From the NCBI GenBank assembly GCA_021846965.1, contig JAJZWA010000002.1, positions 1-64,000 of the forward strand: 64,000 nucleotides of DNA. The letters are read 5' to 3'. Every line of letters begins with the position of its first letter. The first letter of the stretch is position 1. Both the position numbers and the translations under genes were made by a program. Under the pieces are notes generated by a model. The model did no database searches and was not told the origin of the DNA. It saw only the letters and a program-made list of their open reading frames with translations. This document shows, one piece after another, positions 42,244 to 53,427 of the stretch. The DNA is from Pseudomonadota bacterium. Its GTDB lineage: Bacteria; Pseudomonadota; Gammaproteobacteria; Burkholderiales; Burkholderiaceae_C.

Positions 42244-43326
42244 TTAGGCGGTTTGCGCCCGCGGGTCCGCGGCCGCGCGCAGCAGGCCCAGCGCCGCATC
42301 GCAGGCCGCCGAGGCCAGGGGTACCTGCCCGTAGCCTCCGAGGGTGACACTCAGGCTGCTCAGCTCGGGGCTGAACAGCTCCGGGCCGGTGCTCGTGAAC
42401 AGCATCAGCAGCGGGCGCGTCAGCGCCGCCGCCAGGTGGCTGAAACCGCTGTCCACGCCCACCACCAGCCTGGCGCCGGCGAGCAGCCACGCCATGTCGG
42501 TCAGGCTGCCCCGCGGTGCCAGGCTGGCCTCGCCCGCGGGCCAGGCGGCGATGAGGGCCTCGGCGCGTGCCCGCTCCGCCTCGCTGCCCCAGGGCAGCAC
42601 CAGGCGCAGGCCCCGGCCCAGCAGGCATTCTCCCAGCACGCGCCAATGGTCCTGCGGCCAGAGTTTGTCCGGCTTGGAGGCGCCATGCGCGAACACGGCA
42701 TAGGGCGAGGGCGACTGGCGGGCGCCGGGGGGCGGCCCGGCGAACACGCCGCGCAGGCCGTAGCGCGTCGGGCCCGAGGCATCGGTGTCGAACAAGGCCT
42801 GCGCGAACAGGCGGCGCCCGAGGGTGCCGTGCACCCCCGGCGGTCGCGCGTAGTGGCGGTCGAACAGGCGCGCCGCCATCGGCTCGCCGCCGCAGTCCTG
42901 CGCACGGTAGCCCACGCGCAGTCCCCCGGGGGCCAGGCGCGCCATGCGCGCCACCAGCGCACTCTTGAGCACGCTCTGCGGGTCCCAGACCAGGTCGAAG
43001 GTCTGGCCGCGCAGCGCGCGCACGCGGCGCAGCAGCTCCCGCAGTGCGCCGGCGCGGCCCTGTTGCGCCTCCTTCAGCGGCAGGGCGTGCACCTGGCGCA
43101 CACCCGGGTGCATGCGCGGGATCTCGGCGAAGCGCCGGTCCACCACCCAGTGCAGCTCCAGGCCCGGCCAGCGCGCCAGGATGTCCGAGACGGCGGGCAG
43201 GGTCTGCACCTGGTCCCCCATGGCCGAGAGTTGAACCAGCAGCACCCGGCCGGGCCCGCCCGGTCGGGGGCCCGGCCAGCGCAAGGAGGTCTGCGCAGCG
43301 CCGGCGACCGGCGGCGCGGTGTTCAC
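42244..43326 (-). CDS. waaC: Glycosyltransferase family 9 (heptosyltransferase I-like; GTG start)
   Basis: RVLLVQLSAMGDQVQTLPAVSDILARWPGLELHWVVDRRFAEIPRMHPGV; VVGVDSGFSHLAAALTRPLLMLF. Confidence 0.85.
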   Translation of the reverse strand: MNTAPPVAGAAQTSLRWPGPRPGGPGRVLLVQLSAMGDQVQTLPAVSDILARWPGLELHWVVDRRFAEIPRMHPGVRQVHALPLKEAQQGRAGALRELLRRVRALRGQTFDLVWDPQSVLKSALVARMARLAPGGLRVGYRAQDCGGEPMAARLFDRHYARPPGVHGTLGRRLFAQALFDTDASGPTRYGLRGVFAGPPPGARQSPSPYAVFAHGASKPDKLWPQDHWRVLGECLLGRGLRLVLPWGSEAERARAEALIAAWPAGEASLAPRGSLTDMAWLLAGARLVVGVDSGFSHLAAALTRPLLMLFTSTGPELFSPELSSLSVTLGGYGQVPLASAACDAALGLLRAAADPRAQTA

Positions 43327-44261
43327 GGATGGCGGGCCGGCACGCCGAGGTCGCGCCCGAGCACCCGCTCGAGCACGCGCAGCGGCGCCGTCGACGGCAC
43401 CAGTTGGTCGTCCGGGTGCAGGTAGAAGGTCTGCTCCATCATGTGCTGCCCGCCCATGACCGCATGCAGCACCTGGTCGGAGAACACCACCCAGGTGCTG
43501 CCTGGAGCGAAGTCCACCGCGGCCTGGGGTGCGTCGCGCTGGTAGTCCAGGTCGGCCTTGGCCAGGTCGTGCAGTTGCAGCATGGCCTGGTCGTAGGGGG
43601 TGCGCAGGGCCTTGGTCACGCGCAGCAGGCGCAGCAGCCGGGCCGAGCCGGGAAAGGCCGGGCGCAGGCGCGGGGCGAAGCGTTCGGCGAAATCGGCGAA
43701 GGCCTCGCCGACACGCCACTGGCGCGCCCGCTGGCCCGGGTGCACGTTGGTGAACACCCGCAGCAGTCGCACCCCGCGCATCGGATTGGAGGGGAAGGCG
43801 TCCACATGCAGCCGGGTGTCGTCCTGGCGCCAGGATCGAGTCCGGGATTCCACCTCGAAGGGGCGCAGCGAGGCATTGCCGGCACGCAGCTTGCCGCGGT
43901 ACTGGGGGAACAGGCGTTCGACCAGCTGCTGGGACTGCAGGGCGAAGCGCTCGATCATCGCGCGCAGCTGCGCCAGCTGGGCCTCCTCGCCCTGCGCGCC
44001 GCGCAGCTCGCCGGACTGGCGCAGGCTGATGTTCTTGGCCTGCCCGTTGCTCCAGCGCGGATCCAGGAAGCGGGCCTCGCCCTCGCGCAAGGCGAAGGGC
44101 ATGCGCGCGAAGCGCAGTACGCAGCCGGCCTCCACCAGGTGCTCCAGGTGCCGGCTGGGGCCCTGCTCGTAGGCGGTATCGTCGAAGTCGCGCAGCGCCT
44201 GCTGCGGCGTGGGCTGCGCCGGACGGCGCCCCCCGGGCAGGTTCATCGGGCCTGGCATCAT
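43323..44261 (-). CDS. Kdo hydroxylase (KdoO-like) family protein
   Basis: DDTRLHVDAFPSNPMRGVRLLRVFTNVHPGQRARQWRVGE...VVFSDQVLHAVMGGQHMMEQTFYL; next to a heptosyltransferase-like gene. Confidence 0.85.
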   Translation of the reverse strand: MMPGPMNLPGGRRPAQPTPQQALRDFDDTAYEQGPSRHLEHLVEAGCVLRFARMPFALREGEARFLDPRWSNGQAKNISLRQSGELRGAQGEEAQLAQLRAMIERFALQSQQLVERLFPQYRGKLRAGNASLRPFEVESRTRSWRQDDTRLHVDAFPSNPMRGVRLLRVFTNVHPGQRARQWRVGEAFADFAERFAPRLRPAFPGSARLLRLLRVTKALRTPYDQAMLQLHDLAKADLDYQRDAPQAAVDFAPGSTWVVFSDQVLHAVMGGQHMMEQTFYLHPDDQLVPSTAPLRVLERVLGRDLGVPARHP

Positions 44262-44281
44262 GGCTCCTCGTGCCGAGGGAC

Positions 44282-46456
44282 TCAGCTCACCCGCATGCCG
44301 GGCCGCGCGCCCGCGTCGGGAGACAACAGGAAAATGCCCGGCGCGCCGTCGTCGCCGGAGGCGGCCAGCACCATGCCTTCGCTGAGCCCGAACTTCATCT
44401 TGCGCGGCGCCAGGTTGGCCACCACCACCGTGAGCTTGCCCACCAGCGCGGCCGGATCGTAGGCGGAGGCGATGCCGGAGAACACGTTGCGCAGCCGCGG
44501 CTGCCCCGCGTCGTCGCGCTCGCCCAGGTCCAGGCTCAGGCGCAGCAGCTTGGTCGAGCCCTCGACCCGCCCGGCGTCGTGGATGCGCGCGATGCGCAGC
44601 TCCACGCGCGCGAAATCGTCGATGCCGATGCTGGCCGGCGCGCCGTCCTTTGCCGGTGGCGCCGCGGCGGCGGCCGCCGCGGGGGCCTCGGGCGCAGGCG
44701 CGGGCGCCTCCGGCTCCAGCAGGCGCTGCAGGCTGGCGGGGTCCACACGCTGCATCAGGTGACGGTAGGGGGCCACCCGCCGGGGCAGCTCGGCGCAGTC
44801 GCTCCAGAGAAAATCGCGCTCCAGCCCGAACAGTTCCCGGGCCACCCGCGAGGCCGTGCCCGGCAGCACCGGCGCCAGCAGCACCGACAAGGTCCAGAAG
44901 CCCGCCAGGGCCCGCGAGCACACGTCCTGCAGCTCGGCGCGGCGCGCCGGGTCCTTGGCCAGCACCCAGGGCTGGGCGCTGTCGAAAGCCGCGTTGATGC
45001 GGTCCGCATGGGCCATGATCTCGCGCAGCGCGCGCGCATACTCGCGCCCGTCCAGCGCGCTGCGCACGTCGTGCGCCAGCGCCTGCGCGGCGTCGCGCAT
45101 CGCGTCGGTGGCGCCCAGGTAGTCCAGGCGGCCGTCGAAATGCTGGGCGATGAAGCGGCTGGCGCGGCTGGCGATGTTCACGTACTTGCCGATCAGGTCG
45201 CTGTTCACCCGCGCCACGAAATCCTCGGCGCCGAAGTCGAGGTCGTCGACCCGCGCCGACAGCTTGGCCGCCAGGTAGTAGCGCAGCCATTCGGGATCGA
45301 GCTTGAGCTCCAGGTAGCGCAGCGGCGAGATTCCGGTGCCCCGGCTCTTGCTCATCTTCTCGCCCCCGACCGTCACGTGGCCGTGGACATTGATCTGGCT
45401 CGGCGTCTTGCGCCCGGAGTAGTGCAGCATGGCAGGCCAGAACAGCGTGTGGAAGTACACGATGTCCTTGCCGATGAAATGCACCTGTTCCACCGAGGGG
45501 TCGGCGATGAATTCGTCGAAACCCTGGGAGGTGCGCGAAGCTTCGTGCCAATGCGCGGCGGCCTGGCCCTTGTCGAAGTGGTTCTTCAGGCTCGCCAGGT
45601 AACCGATGGGCGCGTCCAGCCAGACGTAGAAATACTTGCCCGGCGCGTCGGGGATCTCGATGCCGAAATACGGAGCGTCGCGGGAAATGTCCCAGTCGGC
45701 CAGCCCGCCGTGGCCGTGTTCGTCGACGGCGAACCACTCGCGCACCTTGTTGAGCACCTCCGCCTGCAGGCGTGGCACCCCGTGCGCGGCGTTGCCCTGG
45801 GTCCACTCGCGCAGGAACTCGGCGCAGCGCGGCGACGACAGCTGGAAGAAATAGTGCTCGCTGCTGCGCAGTTCCGGCGTGGCGCCGGACAGCACCGAGT
45901 AGGGCTTGCGCAGCTCCGTGGGCCCGTAGACCGCGCCGCAGACCTCGCAGGAGTCGCCGTACTGGTCGGCGGAATCGCATTTCGGGCAGTGGCCCTTGAT
46001 ATAGCGGTCGGGCAGGAACATGCCCTTGACGGGGTCGTAGAACTGCTCGATCGAGCGCGCGTAGATCAGGCCCGCCCGGCGCAGCGCGCGGTAGATGTCC
46101 TGCGCCAGCCGGTGGTTCTCGGGGCCGTCGGTGCTGTGCCAGTTGTCGAAGCGGATGAGGAATCCGTCCAGGTAGGCCTGGCGCCCGGCGGCGATGTCGG
46201 CGACGAAGGCCTGCGGGGTCTTGCCCGCCTTCTCGGCGGCGATCATGATGGGTGCCCCGTGCGCGTCGTCGGCGCAGACGAAATGCACCTCGTGGCCCAG
46301 CATGCGCTGCAGGCGCACCCAGATGTCGGCCTGGATGTACTCCATCATGTGGCCGATGTGGAAGGCGCCGTTGGCATAGGGCAGCGCCGTGGTGACGAAC
46401 AGGCGTCGCTTCGCGGCGAGCGGGGGGCTGGAGGGGGAGGGCGTCGGCGAGGTCAT
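44282..46456 (-). CDS. metG: Methionyl-tRNA synthetase
   Basis: [43 protein letters not shown]-terminal tRNA-binding domain. Confidence 0.97.
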   Translation of the reverse strand: MTSPTPSPSSPPLAAKRRLFVTTALPYANGAFHIGHMMEYIQADIWVRLQRMLGHEVHFVCADDAHGAPIMIAAEKAGKTPQAFVADIAAGRQAYLDGFLIRFDNWHSTDGPENHRLAQDIYRALRRAGLIYARSIEQFYDPVKGMFLPDRYIKGHCPKCDSADQYGDSCEVCGAVYGPTELRKPYSVLSGATPELRSSEHYFFQLSSPRCAEFLREWTQGNAAHGVPRLQAEVLNKVREWFAVDEHGHGGLADWDISRDAPYFGIEIPDAPGKYFYVWLDAPIGYLASLKNHFDKGQAAAHWHEASRTSQGFDEFIADPSVEQVHFIGKDIVYFHTLFWPAMLHYSGRKTPSQINVHGHVTVGGEKMSKSRGTGISPLRYLELKLDPEWLRYYLAAKLSARVDDLDFGAEDFVARVNSDLIGKYVNIASRASRFIAQHFDGRLDYLGATDAMRDAAQALAHDVRSALDGREYARALREIMAHADRINAAFDSAQPWVLAKDPARRAELQDVCSRALAGFWTLSVLLAPVLPGTASRVARELFGLERDFLWSDCAELPRRVAPYRHLMQRVDPASLQRLLEPEAPAPAPEAPAAAAAAAPPAKDGAPASIGIDDFARVELRIARIHDAGRVEGSTKLLRLSLDLGERDDAGQPRLRNVFSGIASAYDPAALVGKLTVVVANLAPRKMKFGLSEGMVLAASGDDGAPGIFLLSPDAGARPGMRVS

Positions 46457-46662
46457 ACGCGGTGGAATGCTGGCCGGCCGGGGGGGCCGGCGCGGCGGGG
46501 GCGGCTGGGGCCGGCGCGTGCCGGCGTGGCGGCGCGGGGCGCGCCGAATGCGTCATTGTAGGCAGGCGCCGCGCAGCCTTGTGCCGGGCGGGGCTAGACT
46601 TGCGGGCTCTGGTGCCCCCTTGCCCGGGCGCGCCGAATCCTGTCACTCCCTTCACCCCCGCC

Positions 46663-47763
46663 ATGTCCTCGCTGCCGACCCAGGAACAGATCGAACAAGC
46701 CCTCGACGCCGTTGCCGATCCCGGCAGCGGCCAGGGATTGCGTGCCGCGCGCGTGCTGCGCAAGGTGGAGCCGGCCGGCTCCGGCGTGCGCGTGCAGCTG
46801 CAGTTCCGCTACCCGGCCCGCAGCCAGCACGAGGCCGTGCGCGCGGCCGTGCGCGAGGCCCTGCGCGCCCTGCCCGGGGCCGCGGCGCTCGACGTGCAGG
46901 TGGACATCTCCACGCGTATCGAGGCGCATTCGGTGCAGCGCGGTGTGCGCACCCTCGAGGGCGTGCGCAACGTGATTGCGGTGGCCTCCGGCAAGGGCGG
47001 CGTGGGCAAGAGCACCACGGCGGCCAACCTGGCGCTGGCGCTGGCCGCCGAGGGGGCGAAGGTCGGGCTGCTGGACGCCGATATCTACGGGCCCTCCCAG
47101 CAGATGATGCTGGGCCTGCAGGGGCGCCCGCAGAGCAGCGACGGCAAGACCATGGAGCCCCTGATCGGCCACGGCCTGCAGGTCATGTCCATCGGCGTGC
47201 TGATGGACGCCGACACGCCGATGATCTGGCGCGGGCCCATGGCCACGCAGGCGCTGGAGCAATTGCTGCACCAGACCCACTGGCAGGACCTGGACTACCT
47301 GGTGGTGGACATGCCTCCCGGCACCGGCGACATCCAGCTCACGCTGAGCCAGCGCGTGCCCCTGACCGGCGCGGTGATCGTCACCACGCCCCAGGACATC
47401 GCCTTGCTGGATGCCCGCAAGGGCCTGAAGATGTTCGAGAAGGTGCAGGTGCCGGTGCTGGGCATCGTCGAGAACATGGCGACCCACGTGTGCTCGAACT
47501 GCGGCCACGTGGAAGCCATTTTCGGCAGCGGCGGCGGCCGGCGCATGGCCGAGGACTACGGGGTGGAACTGCTGGGCTCGCTGCCGCTGGACCTGCGCAT
47601 CCGCGAGCAGGCCGACAGCGGCACCCCCAGCGTGGCGGCGGAGCCGCAGGGGCCGGCCGCCACCGAATACCTGGCCATCGCCCGCCGCCTGGGTGCCCGC
47701 GTGGCGCAGCGCGCGCGCGATTATTCGGCGCGCTTTCCCAGCATCAAGGTGGTGGATACCTGA
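46663..47763 (+). CDS. apbC: Mrp/ApbC iron-sulfur cluster carrier ATPase
   Basis: VIAVASGKGGVGKSTTAANLALALAAEGAKVGLLDADIYGPSQQMM, LDYLVVDMPPGTGDIQLTL. Confidence 0.95.
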   Translation: MSSLPTQEQIEQALDAVADPGSGQGLRAARVLRKVEPAGSGVRVQLQFRYPARSQHEAVRAAVREALRALPGAAALDVQVDISTRIEAHSVQRGVRTLEGVRNVIAVASGKGGVGKSTTAANLALALAAEGAKVGLLDADIYGPSQQMMLGLQGRPQSSDGKTMEPLIGHGLQVMSIGVLMDADTPMIWRGPMATQALEQLLHQTHWQDLDYLVVDMPPGTGDIQLTLSQRVPLTGAVIVTTPQDIALLDARKGLKMFEKVQVPVLGIVENMATHVCSNCGHVEAIFGSGGGRRMAEDYGVELLGSLPLDLRIREQADSGTPSVAAEPQGPAATEYLAIARRLGARVAQRARDYSARFPSIKVVDT

Positions 47764-47842
47764 GCCTGGCGGGCCAGACCCCTGCTGGCCGTGCGGATGG
47801 GCTGGGCAAGTCGGGGTGCTGCGGGTTATGCTTCGCGGGCAT

Positions 47843-47858
47843 ACGAACGATCGTTCGT
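47843..47858. promoter_or_regulatory. Perfect 16-bp palindrome ACGAACGATCGTTCGT upstream of fadD, putative TetR-family operator
   Basis: Exact dyad 44 nt upstream of the fadD start codon. Confidence 0.7.
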
Positions 47859-47902
47859 TTTTCCGCCCCGCAGAAGGGCGGTTTCCTACCGAGGAGATCC
47901 CG

Positions 47903-49600
47903 ATGGACCGACCCTGGCTTGCGCAATACCCGCAAGGCGTGCCCGCCGACATCGACCCCGGCGCGTTCCGCTCGCTGCCGGGGCTGCTGCAGCGCAGCTT
48001 CGAGAAGTTCGCCGAGCGCCCGGCCTTCGCGTTCATGGGCAAGCGCACCACCTATGCCCAGTGGGAGCGCGACTCGGCGGCCCTGGCGGCGTGGCTGCAG
48101 GCCCAGGGCCTGCGCGCGGGCGAGCGCATCGCGCTGATGATGCCCAACGTGCCGCAGTACCCCATCGCGGTGGCGGCGGCCCTGCGCGCCGGGCTGGTCG
48201 TGGTCAACGTGAATCCCCTGTACACCGCGCGTGAGCTGGAGCACCAGTTGCTCGACAGCGGGGCCAGCGCCATCATCATCCTGGAGAACTTCGCCCACAC
48301 CCTCGAGCAGGTGGGGGAGCGCGCCGGGCTGCGCGTGGTGCTGGTGGCCAGCATGGGCGACATGCTGGGAGGGCTCAAGGGAGGGGTGGTCAACCTGGTC
48401 GTGCGCCACCTCAAGCACCTGGTTCCCCGGTTCTCGCTGCCTGGTCACCATCGTTTCCCGCGGGCCATGGCCCGCGGCCGCGCCCTGGCCTTCACCCCCG
48501 TCGAGGCGCGGCCCGAGGATGTCGCGGTGCTGCAGTACACGGGCGGCACCACCGGGGTGTCCAAGGGGGCGGCGCTGAGCCACCGCAACCTGATCGCCAA
48601 CGTGCTGCAAAGCGATGCCTGGAACCAGCCGGCCCTGCGCCGGCATCCCGAGCTGGAGCAGATGAACACGGTCTGCGCGCTCCCGCTCTATCACATCTTC
48701 GCCTTCACGGTGGTCATGTTCCTGTCGGCCTACCAGGGCGGCATGATCGTGCTGATTCCCAATCCGCGCGACCTGAAGGCGACCATCGACGAGCTCAGCC
48801 ACTACGAGCTGCACTGCTTCCCGGCGGTCAACACCCTGTTCAACGCGCTGCTGCATCACGCGGACTTCGGACGCCTGGACACCCGCAAGCTGATGCTTTC
48901 GGTGGGCGGGGGCATGGCGGTGCAGGAGGCGGTCGCCCGGCAATGGCTGGAGCGCACGGGCTGCGCCATCTGCGAGGGCTACGGCCTGTCGGAGACCTCG
49001 CCCTCGGTGTGCTGCAACCCCACCGACACGGATCACTTCAGCGGCACCATCGGCCTGCCCCTGCCGTCCACCGAGATGGTCGTGGTGGACGACGACGGCC
49101 GGGTGCTGCCGGCCGGCGAGCGCGGGGAGGTCGCGGTGCGCGGACCGCAGGTCATGCAGGGCTACTGGGGGCGCCCCGACGATACCGCGCGCGCCTTCAC
49201 CGCCGAGGGATTCTTCAAGACCGGGGACGTGGGCATCATCGACGAGAAGGGCTATGTGCGCATCGTGGACCGCAAGAAGGACATGATCCTGGTGTCGGGC
49301 TTCAACGTCTACCCCAACGAGATCGAGGACGTCGCAGTGTCCCACCCCGGGGTGCTGGAGGCTGCCGCGGTGGGCGTGCCCGACCCCGATTCCGGGGAGT
49401 CCGTGCTGCTGTTCGTCGTGCGCTCCGACCCCTCGCTGGATGAGGCCAGCCTGCGCGCCTGGCTGGCCGAGCGCCTGACCGGCTACAAGCGGCCGCGGCG
49501 CATCGAGTTCCGCGACGAGCTGCCCAAGACCTCGGTGGGCAAGATCCTGCGCCGCTCGCTGCGCGAGCAGATGGTGCAGCGCCAGGGAGCGCGCTCGTGA
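47903..49600 (+). CDS. fadD: Long-chain fatty acid-CoA ligase
   Basis: [66 protein letters not shown]. Confidence 0.93.
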   Translation: MDRPWLAQYPQGVPADIDPGAFRSLPGLLQRSFEKFAERPAFAFMGKRTTYAQWERDSAALAAWLQAQGLRAGERIALMMPNVPQYPIAVAAALRAGLVVVNVNPLYTARELEHQLLDSGASAIIILENFAHTLEQVGERAGLRVVLVASMGDMLGGLKGGVVNLVVRHLKHLVPRFSLPGHHRFPRAMARGRALAFTPVEARPEDVAVLQYTGGTTGVSKGAALSHRNLIANVLQSDAWNQPALRRHPELEQMNTVCALPLYHIFAFTVVMFLSAYQGGMIVLIPNPRDLKATIDELSHYELHCFPAVNTLFNALLHHADFGRLDTRKLMLSVGGGMAVQEAVARQWLERTGCAICEGYGLSETSPSVCCNPTDTDHFSGTIGLPLPSTEMVVVDDDGRVLPAGERGEVAVRGPQVMQGYWGRPDDTARAFTAEGFFKTGDVGIIDEKGYVRIVDRKKDMILVSGFNVYPNEIEDVAVSHPGVLEAAAVGVPDPDSGESVLLFVVRSDPSLDEASLRAWLAERLTGYKRPRRIEFRDELPKTSVGKILRRSLREQMVQRQGARS

Positions 49601-49619
49601 GTCAGGTCCCCCTGTCGCC

Positions 49620-50930
49620 ATGACGTCGCCGCGGGTTCCCGGTCGCGCCTACATCGTCGGCGGAGCGGTGCGCGACGCGCTGCTCGGCCGCCCGGTGCAC
49701 GACCGTGACTGGGTGGTGGTCGGCGCCACCGCGCAGCAGATGATCGACGCCGGCTTCCGCCCGGTGGGGCGTGACTTCCCGGTGTTCCTGCACCCGCTCA
49801 GCGGCGCCGAGTACGCGCTGGCGCGCACCGAGCGCAAGACCGGCGCCGGCTACCGCGGTTTCGCCGTGCATGCCGACCCCGGGGTGAGCCTGGAGCAGGA
49901 CCTGCAGCGCCGCGACCTCACCATCAACGCCATGGCGCAGGACGAACAGGGGAACATCGTCGACCCCTGGGGCGGGCGCCGTGACCTGGAGCAAGGCCTG
50001 CTGCGCCACGTGGGGCCCGCCTTCGCCGAGGACCCGGTGCGCATTCTTCGCGTGGCCCGCTTCGCGGCGCGCCTGCCGCAGTTCCGGCTGCATGCCCAGA
50101 CGCTGCAACTCATGCGCGACATGGTGGCCGCCGGGGAGGTGGACGCGCTGGTGCCCGAGCGCGTGTGGCAGGAAATGGCGCGCGGCCTGATGGAGGACGC
50201 TCCACGGCGCATGTTCGAGGTGCTGCGCGACTGCGGTGCGCTGGCGCGGATCCTGCCAGAGCTCGATGCCTTGTGGGGCGTTCCCCAGCGCGCGGACGCC
50301 CACCCGGAGATCGATTGCGGGGAACACCAGATGCTGGTGCTGCAGGCGGCCGCCGCCGCGCGGGCGCCGCTGGCGGTGCGCTGGGCCTGCCTGATGCACG
50401 ACCTGGGCAAGGCCCTGAGCCCGGCGGAGCTGTTGCCGCGGCACATCGGGCACGAGGCGCGCAGCGTGCGCCTGGCCGCGGCCGTGGCCGAGCGCCTGCG
50501 CGTTCCCTCCGAATGCGCCGAGCTGGCGGCGGTGGTGTGTGCCGAGCACGGCCATGTGCATCGAAGCCTGGAATTCGGCGCCGCGGCCGTGCTGCGCCTG
50601 CTGCAGCGTTGCGACGCGCTGCGCCGCCCGCAGCGTTTCGAGCTGGTGCTGCAGGCCTGCCGCGCCGACCATCTGGGGCGCGGGGGCGACTGGCCCGCGC
50701 GGCCTTATCCCCAGGAGCCCCGCCTGCTGGCCGCGCAGGCCGCCGCGCTGGCGGTGGACGCCGGCGCGGTGGCGCGCCAGGTCCTGCAGCGCGGCCCCGG
50801 CGCGCAGGTCGATGCGCAGGTGGATGCGCAGGTCGATGCGCGCAGCCATGCGCAGGCCATCGCGCAGGCGGTGGCGCGCGCGCGCGAGCAGGCCATCGAG
50901 CGGGCGCTGGCCGGCCAGCCATCGGTCTGA
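49620..50930 (+). CDS. cca: Multifunctional CCA-adding tRNA nucleotidyltransferase with HD domain
   Basis: [52 protein letters not shown]. Confidence 0.95.
   Translation: MTSPRVPGRAYIVGGAVRDALLGRPVHDRDWVVVGATAQQMIDAGFRPVGRDFPVFLHPLSGAEYALARTERKTGAGYRGFAVHADPGVSLEQDLQRRDLTINAMAQDEQGNIVDPWGGRRDLEQGLLRHVGPAFAEDPVRILRVARFAARLPQFRLHAQTLQLMRDMVAAGEVDALVPERVWQEMARGLMEDAPRRMFEVLRDCGALARILPELDALWGVPQRADAHPEIDCGEHQMLVLQAAAAARAPLAVRWACLMHDLGKALSPAELLPRHIGHEARSVRLAAAVAERLRVPSECAELAAVVCAEHGHVHRSLEFGAAAVLRLLQRCDALRRPQRFELVLQACRADHLGRGGDWPARPYPQEPRLLAAQAAALAVDAGAVARQVLQRGPGAQVDAQVDAQVDARSHAQAIAQAVARAREQAIERALAGQPSV
50802..50849 (+). repeat. 12-bp tandem repeat in the 3' end of cca
   Basis: gcgcaggtcgat/gcgcaggtggat/gcgcaggtcgat/gcgcgcagccat. 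Confidence 0.8.
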
Positions 50931-51015
50931 GCCGGGCCGGGCCCGCCACGGCAGGGCGCGAACGAGCCCTCCCGGAGGGCGTGGGGAGCCGGCCGGCCCC
51001 TGGGGCCTCGAGCCT

Positions 51016-51930
51016 TCAGCCGCGGCGCGGATCCCGCGCCGGCTGCGGCCGCGCGAAGGCCAGGTCCAGGAAATTGCCCAGCACCGGCGAGGTGTCTCCG
51101 CGCCGCCAGGCCATCACGATGTCGGTGCTCGCGCCGGGATCGTCCAGTTCCAGGTAGTGCACCTGGGGCACCGAGGCGCGTTGCATCGACGCGGCGACCA
51201 GGCCCACGCCGATCCCGGCCGAGACCAGGCTGATCAGCGTGGGCATTTCATGCACCTCCTGCACCACGCGCGGGCTGAAGCCAGCCTCCAGGCACAGGGC
51301 CACGATCTGTTCGCGCAAGCCCGAGCCGAACTCGCGGCTGTACAGGATGAAGGGATCGTCGCGCAGGCGGCTCAGCGATACGCGCCCCAGCCCGGCCAGG
51401 GCATGCCCGGCGTGCACGGCGGCGTACAGGGGCTCGCGCTGCAGCACGCGCAGCTCCAGCGCCTGCTCGTCGGCCTGGCTGGTGCTGCGGATGAAGCCCA
51501 GGTCCAGCCCATGTTCCTGCAACTGCCGCAGTTGCTCGTTGGAGGAGAGCTGGCGCAGTTGCAGGCGCACCTCGGGCCACGCCCTGCGGAAATCGCGCAG
51601 CAGCCTGGGCAGCAGTTCGGAAAAGGGCATCGAGCCGGCGAAACCGATGGACAGCTCCCCGCTTTCCCCGCGCCCGGCGCGCTGCGCCAGCTCCTGGGCG
51701 CGAGCCAGTTGCTGCAGCACCACACGCGCCTGGGGCAGCAAGGCCGCCCCCGCCGCGGTCAGGGACACGCCGCCACGCCCGCGCTCGAACAGGCGCACGC
51801 CGAGCTTGCGTTCCAGCGCGCCGATGCGCTGGGACAGCGGGGGCTGGGAGATATGCAGGCGCTGCGCCGCGCGTGAGAAATGACGCTCCTCGGCGACGGC
51901 GAGAAAGGCCCGCAGATCCTGGATATCCAT
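51016..51930 (-). CDS. LysR family transcriptional regulator
   Basis: MDIQDLRAFLAVAEERHFSRAAQRLHISQPPLSQRIGALERKLGVRLFER. Confidence 0.95.
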   Translation of the reverse strand: MDIQDLRAFLAVAEERHFSRAAQRLHISQPPLSQRIGALERKLGVRLFERGRGGVSLTAAGAALLPQARVVLQQLARAQELAQRAGRGESGELSIGFAGSMPFSELLPRLLRDFRRAWPEVRLQLRQLSSNEQLRQLQEHGLDLGFIRSTSQADEQALELRVLQREPLYAAVHAGHALAGLGRVSLSRLRDDPFILYSREFGSGLREQIVALCLEAGFSPRVVQEVHEMPTLISLVSAGIGVGLVAASMQRASVPQVHYLELDDPGASTDIVMAWRRGDTSPVLGNFLDLAFARPQPARDPRRG

Positions 51931-52044
51931 AGGAATATCGTATCAAAGTAGACGAAAAATCGATTTTCCATATGAAACGAGCGGGACTATGCTGGGAATC
52001 CCCGCTTGGGTTTCCGCCGTGCGCCCGCCGCGCCGGCATCGCGC

Positions 52045-53286
52045 ATGTCCCCTCCTCCGATTCGCCTCCCCGCCGCCGCCACGCCTTCCTGGCGCGCGCG
52101 CGTCGCCGTCGTCGCCGCCGGCATGAGCGCCTTTTTCACCATGTACGTGACCCAGGGCCTGCTGCCCTCGCTGCAAAGCGTGTTTCACGCCGGGGTCGCC
52201 GAACTCAGCCTGACCATCACCTTCACCACCCTCGCCGTGGCGCTGGCCGCGCCCTTCTCGGGCAGCGTGTCCGACCGCTTCGGGCGCCGGCGCGTGCTGC
52301 TGGTGTCGGTGGCGGCGCTCGCGCTGAGCACCCTGCTGGCGGCCACCGCGCGCTCCCTGCACGGCCTGCTGTTCTGGCGCCTGCTGGAAGGCTTGAGCAT
52401 CCCCGGCATCTTCACCGCCACCGTGGCCTACATCGGCGAGGAGTGGCCCGCGGGACAGATCTCTTCGGTGACGGCCCTGTACATCTCCGGCTCGGTGGCA
52501 GGGGGCTTTCTCGGGCGTTTCATCGCGGGCCTGGCCACGGCCCGCTGGGACTGGCAGGCTGCCTTCGTGCTCCTGGGCCTGATCAACGCGGGCATCGCCG
52601 TGGTGATCGCCGCCTGGCTGCCCGCCTCCACACGCTTTCGCCCCTCGGCCAGCCTGCGCGAGTCCCTGGCCGGGCTGCCCCTGCACCTGCGCAACCCGCT
52701 GCTGCTGGGCAGCTATGCCATCGGCTTCGGCATCCTGTTCTGCCAGGTCTGCAGTTTCACCTATGTGAGCTTTCATCTGGCGGCGCCCCCCTACGATCTG
52801 AGCCTGCGCCAGCTCAGCCTGCTGTTCACCGTCTACCTGGTGGGCATGGTGGTCACGCCGCTGGCGGGGCGCCTGGCCTGGCGTTTCGGGCAGCGGCGGG
52901 TGTTTTTCGCCGCCGTTTCCTGCTCGATCCTGGGCATCGCGCTGAGCCTGGCCCCGAGTCTGGCGCTGATCGTGATCGGCCTGACCCTGAGCTCGGCCGG
53001 GGTCTTCATCTCGCAGAGCATGGCCACCTCGCAGGTGCCCGTGTTCGCCCGCCAGGCGCGCTCCAGTGCCGTCGGCCTGTACGTGATGTGCTACTACATC
53101 GGCGGCAGCGTGGGCGCCTTCGCACCCAGTGCGGTGTGGCTGCGAGCCGGCTGGCCGGGCTGCGTGGCGCTGGTCATCCTGGTGCAGGTGCTCATCGCCG
53201 TGGCGGCGCTGCGCATCTGGCCGGCGCGAGCCGAATCAGCGCAGCAGGCGGTCCACCAGCCAAAGCCCCAGCCACAGCAGGCTTAG
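52045..53286 (+). CDS. MFS transporter (YnfM-like)
   Basis: MSAFFTMYVTQGLLPSLQSVFHAGVAELSLTITFTTLAVALAAPFSGSVSDRFGRRRVLL; divergent from the LysR gene. Confidence 0.9.
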   Translation: MSPPPIRLPAAATPSWRARVAVVAAGMSAFFTMYVTQGLLPSLQSVFHAGVAELSLTITFTTLAVALAAPFSGSVSDRFGRRRVLLVSVAALALSTLLAATARSLHGLLFWRLLEGLSIPGIFTATVAYIGEEWPAGQISSVTALYISGSVAGGFLGRFIAGLATARWDWQAAFVLLGLINAGIAVVIAAWLPASTRFRPSASLRESLAGLPLHLRNPLLLGSYAIGFGILFCQVCSFTYVSFHLAAPPYDLSLRQLSLLFTVYLVGMVVTPLAGRLAWRFGQRRVFFAAVSCSILGIALSLAPSLALIVIGLTLSSAGVFISQSMATSQVPVFARQARSSAVGLYVMCYYIGGSVGAFAPSAVWLRAGWPGCVALVILVQVLIAVAALRIWPARAESAQQAVHQPKPQPQQA

Positions 53287-53427
53287 CGAGCCCAGCGGCA
53301 GCAGCCAGGGCTTGCCGAACATGCGCCAGCGCAGGTCCAGGGGCATGCGGCCGAAGCCGAACTTGCTCAACCAGGGCAGCAGGGCGCTGAGCACCAGGCT
53401 ACCGAGCAGGAACCCCATCAATCCCAC
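53236..53427 (-). CDS. DUF2905 family small membrane protein
   Basis: MGLMGFLLGSLVLSALLPWLSKFGFGRMPLDLRWRMFGKPWLLPLGSLSLLWLGLWLVDRLLR. Confidence 0.75.
   Translation of the reverse strand: MGLMGFLLGSLVLSALLPWLSKFGFGRMPLDLRWRMFGKPWLLPLGSLSLLWLGLWLVDRLLR

Noticed and set aside
43323-46763. 1146-aa minus-strand ORF
   Set aside because: Only the 3' part (43323..44261, Kdo hydroxylase-like) is coding in this frame; the remainder is an out-of-frame shadow of metG.
50939-51015. Possible terminator between cca and the LysR gene (GCCCTC-CCG-GAGGGC)
   Set aside because: A short GC hairpin exists but lacks a U-tract on either strand; insufficient to call.
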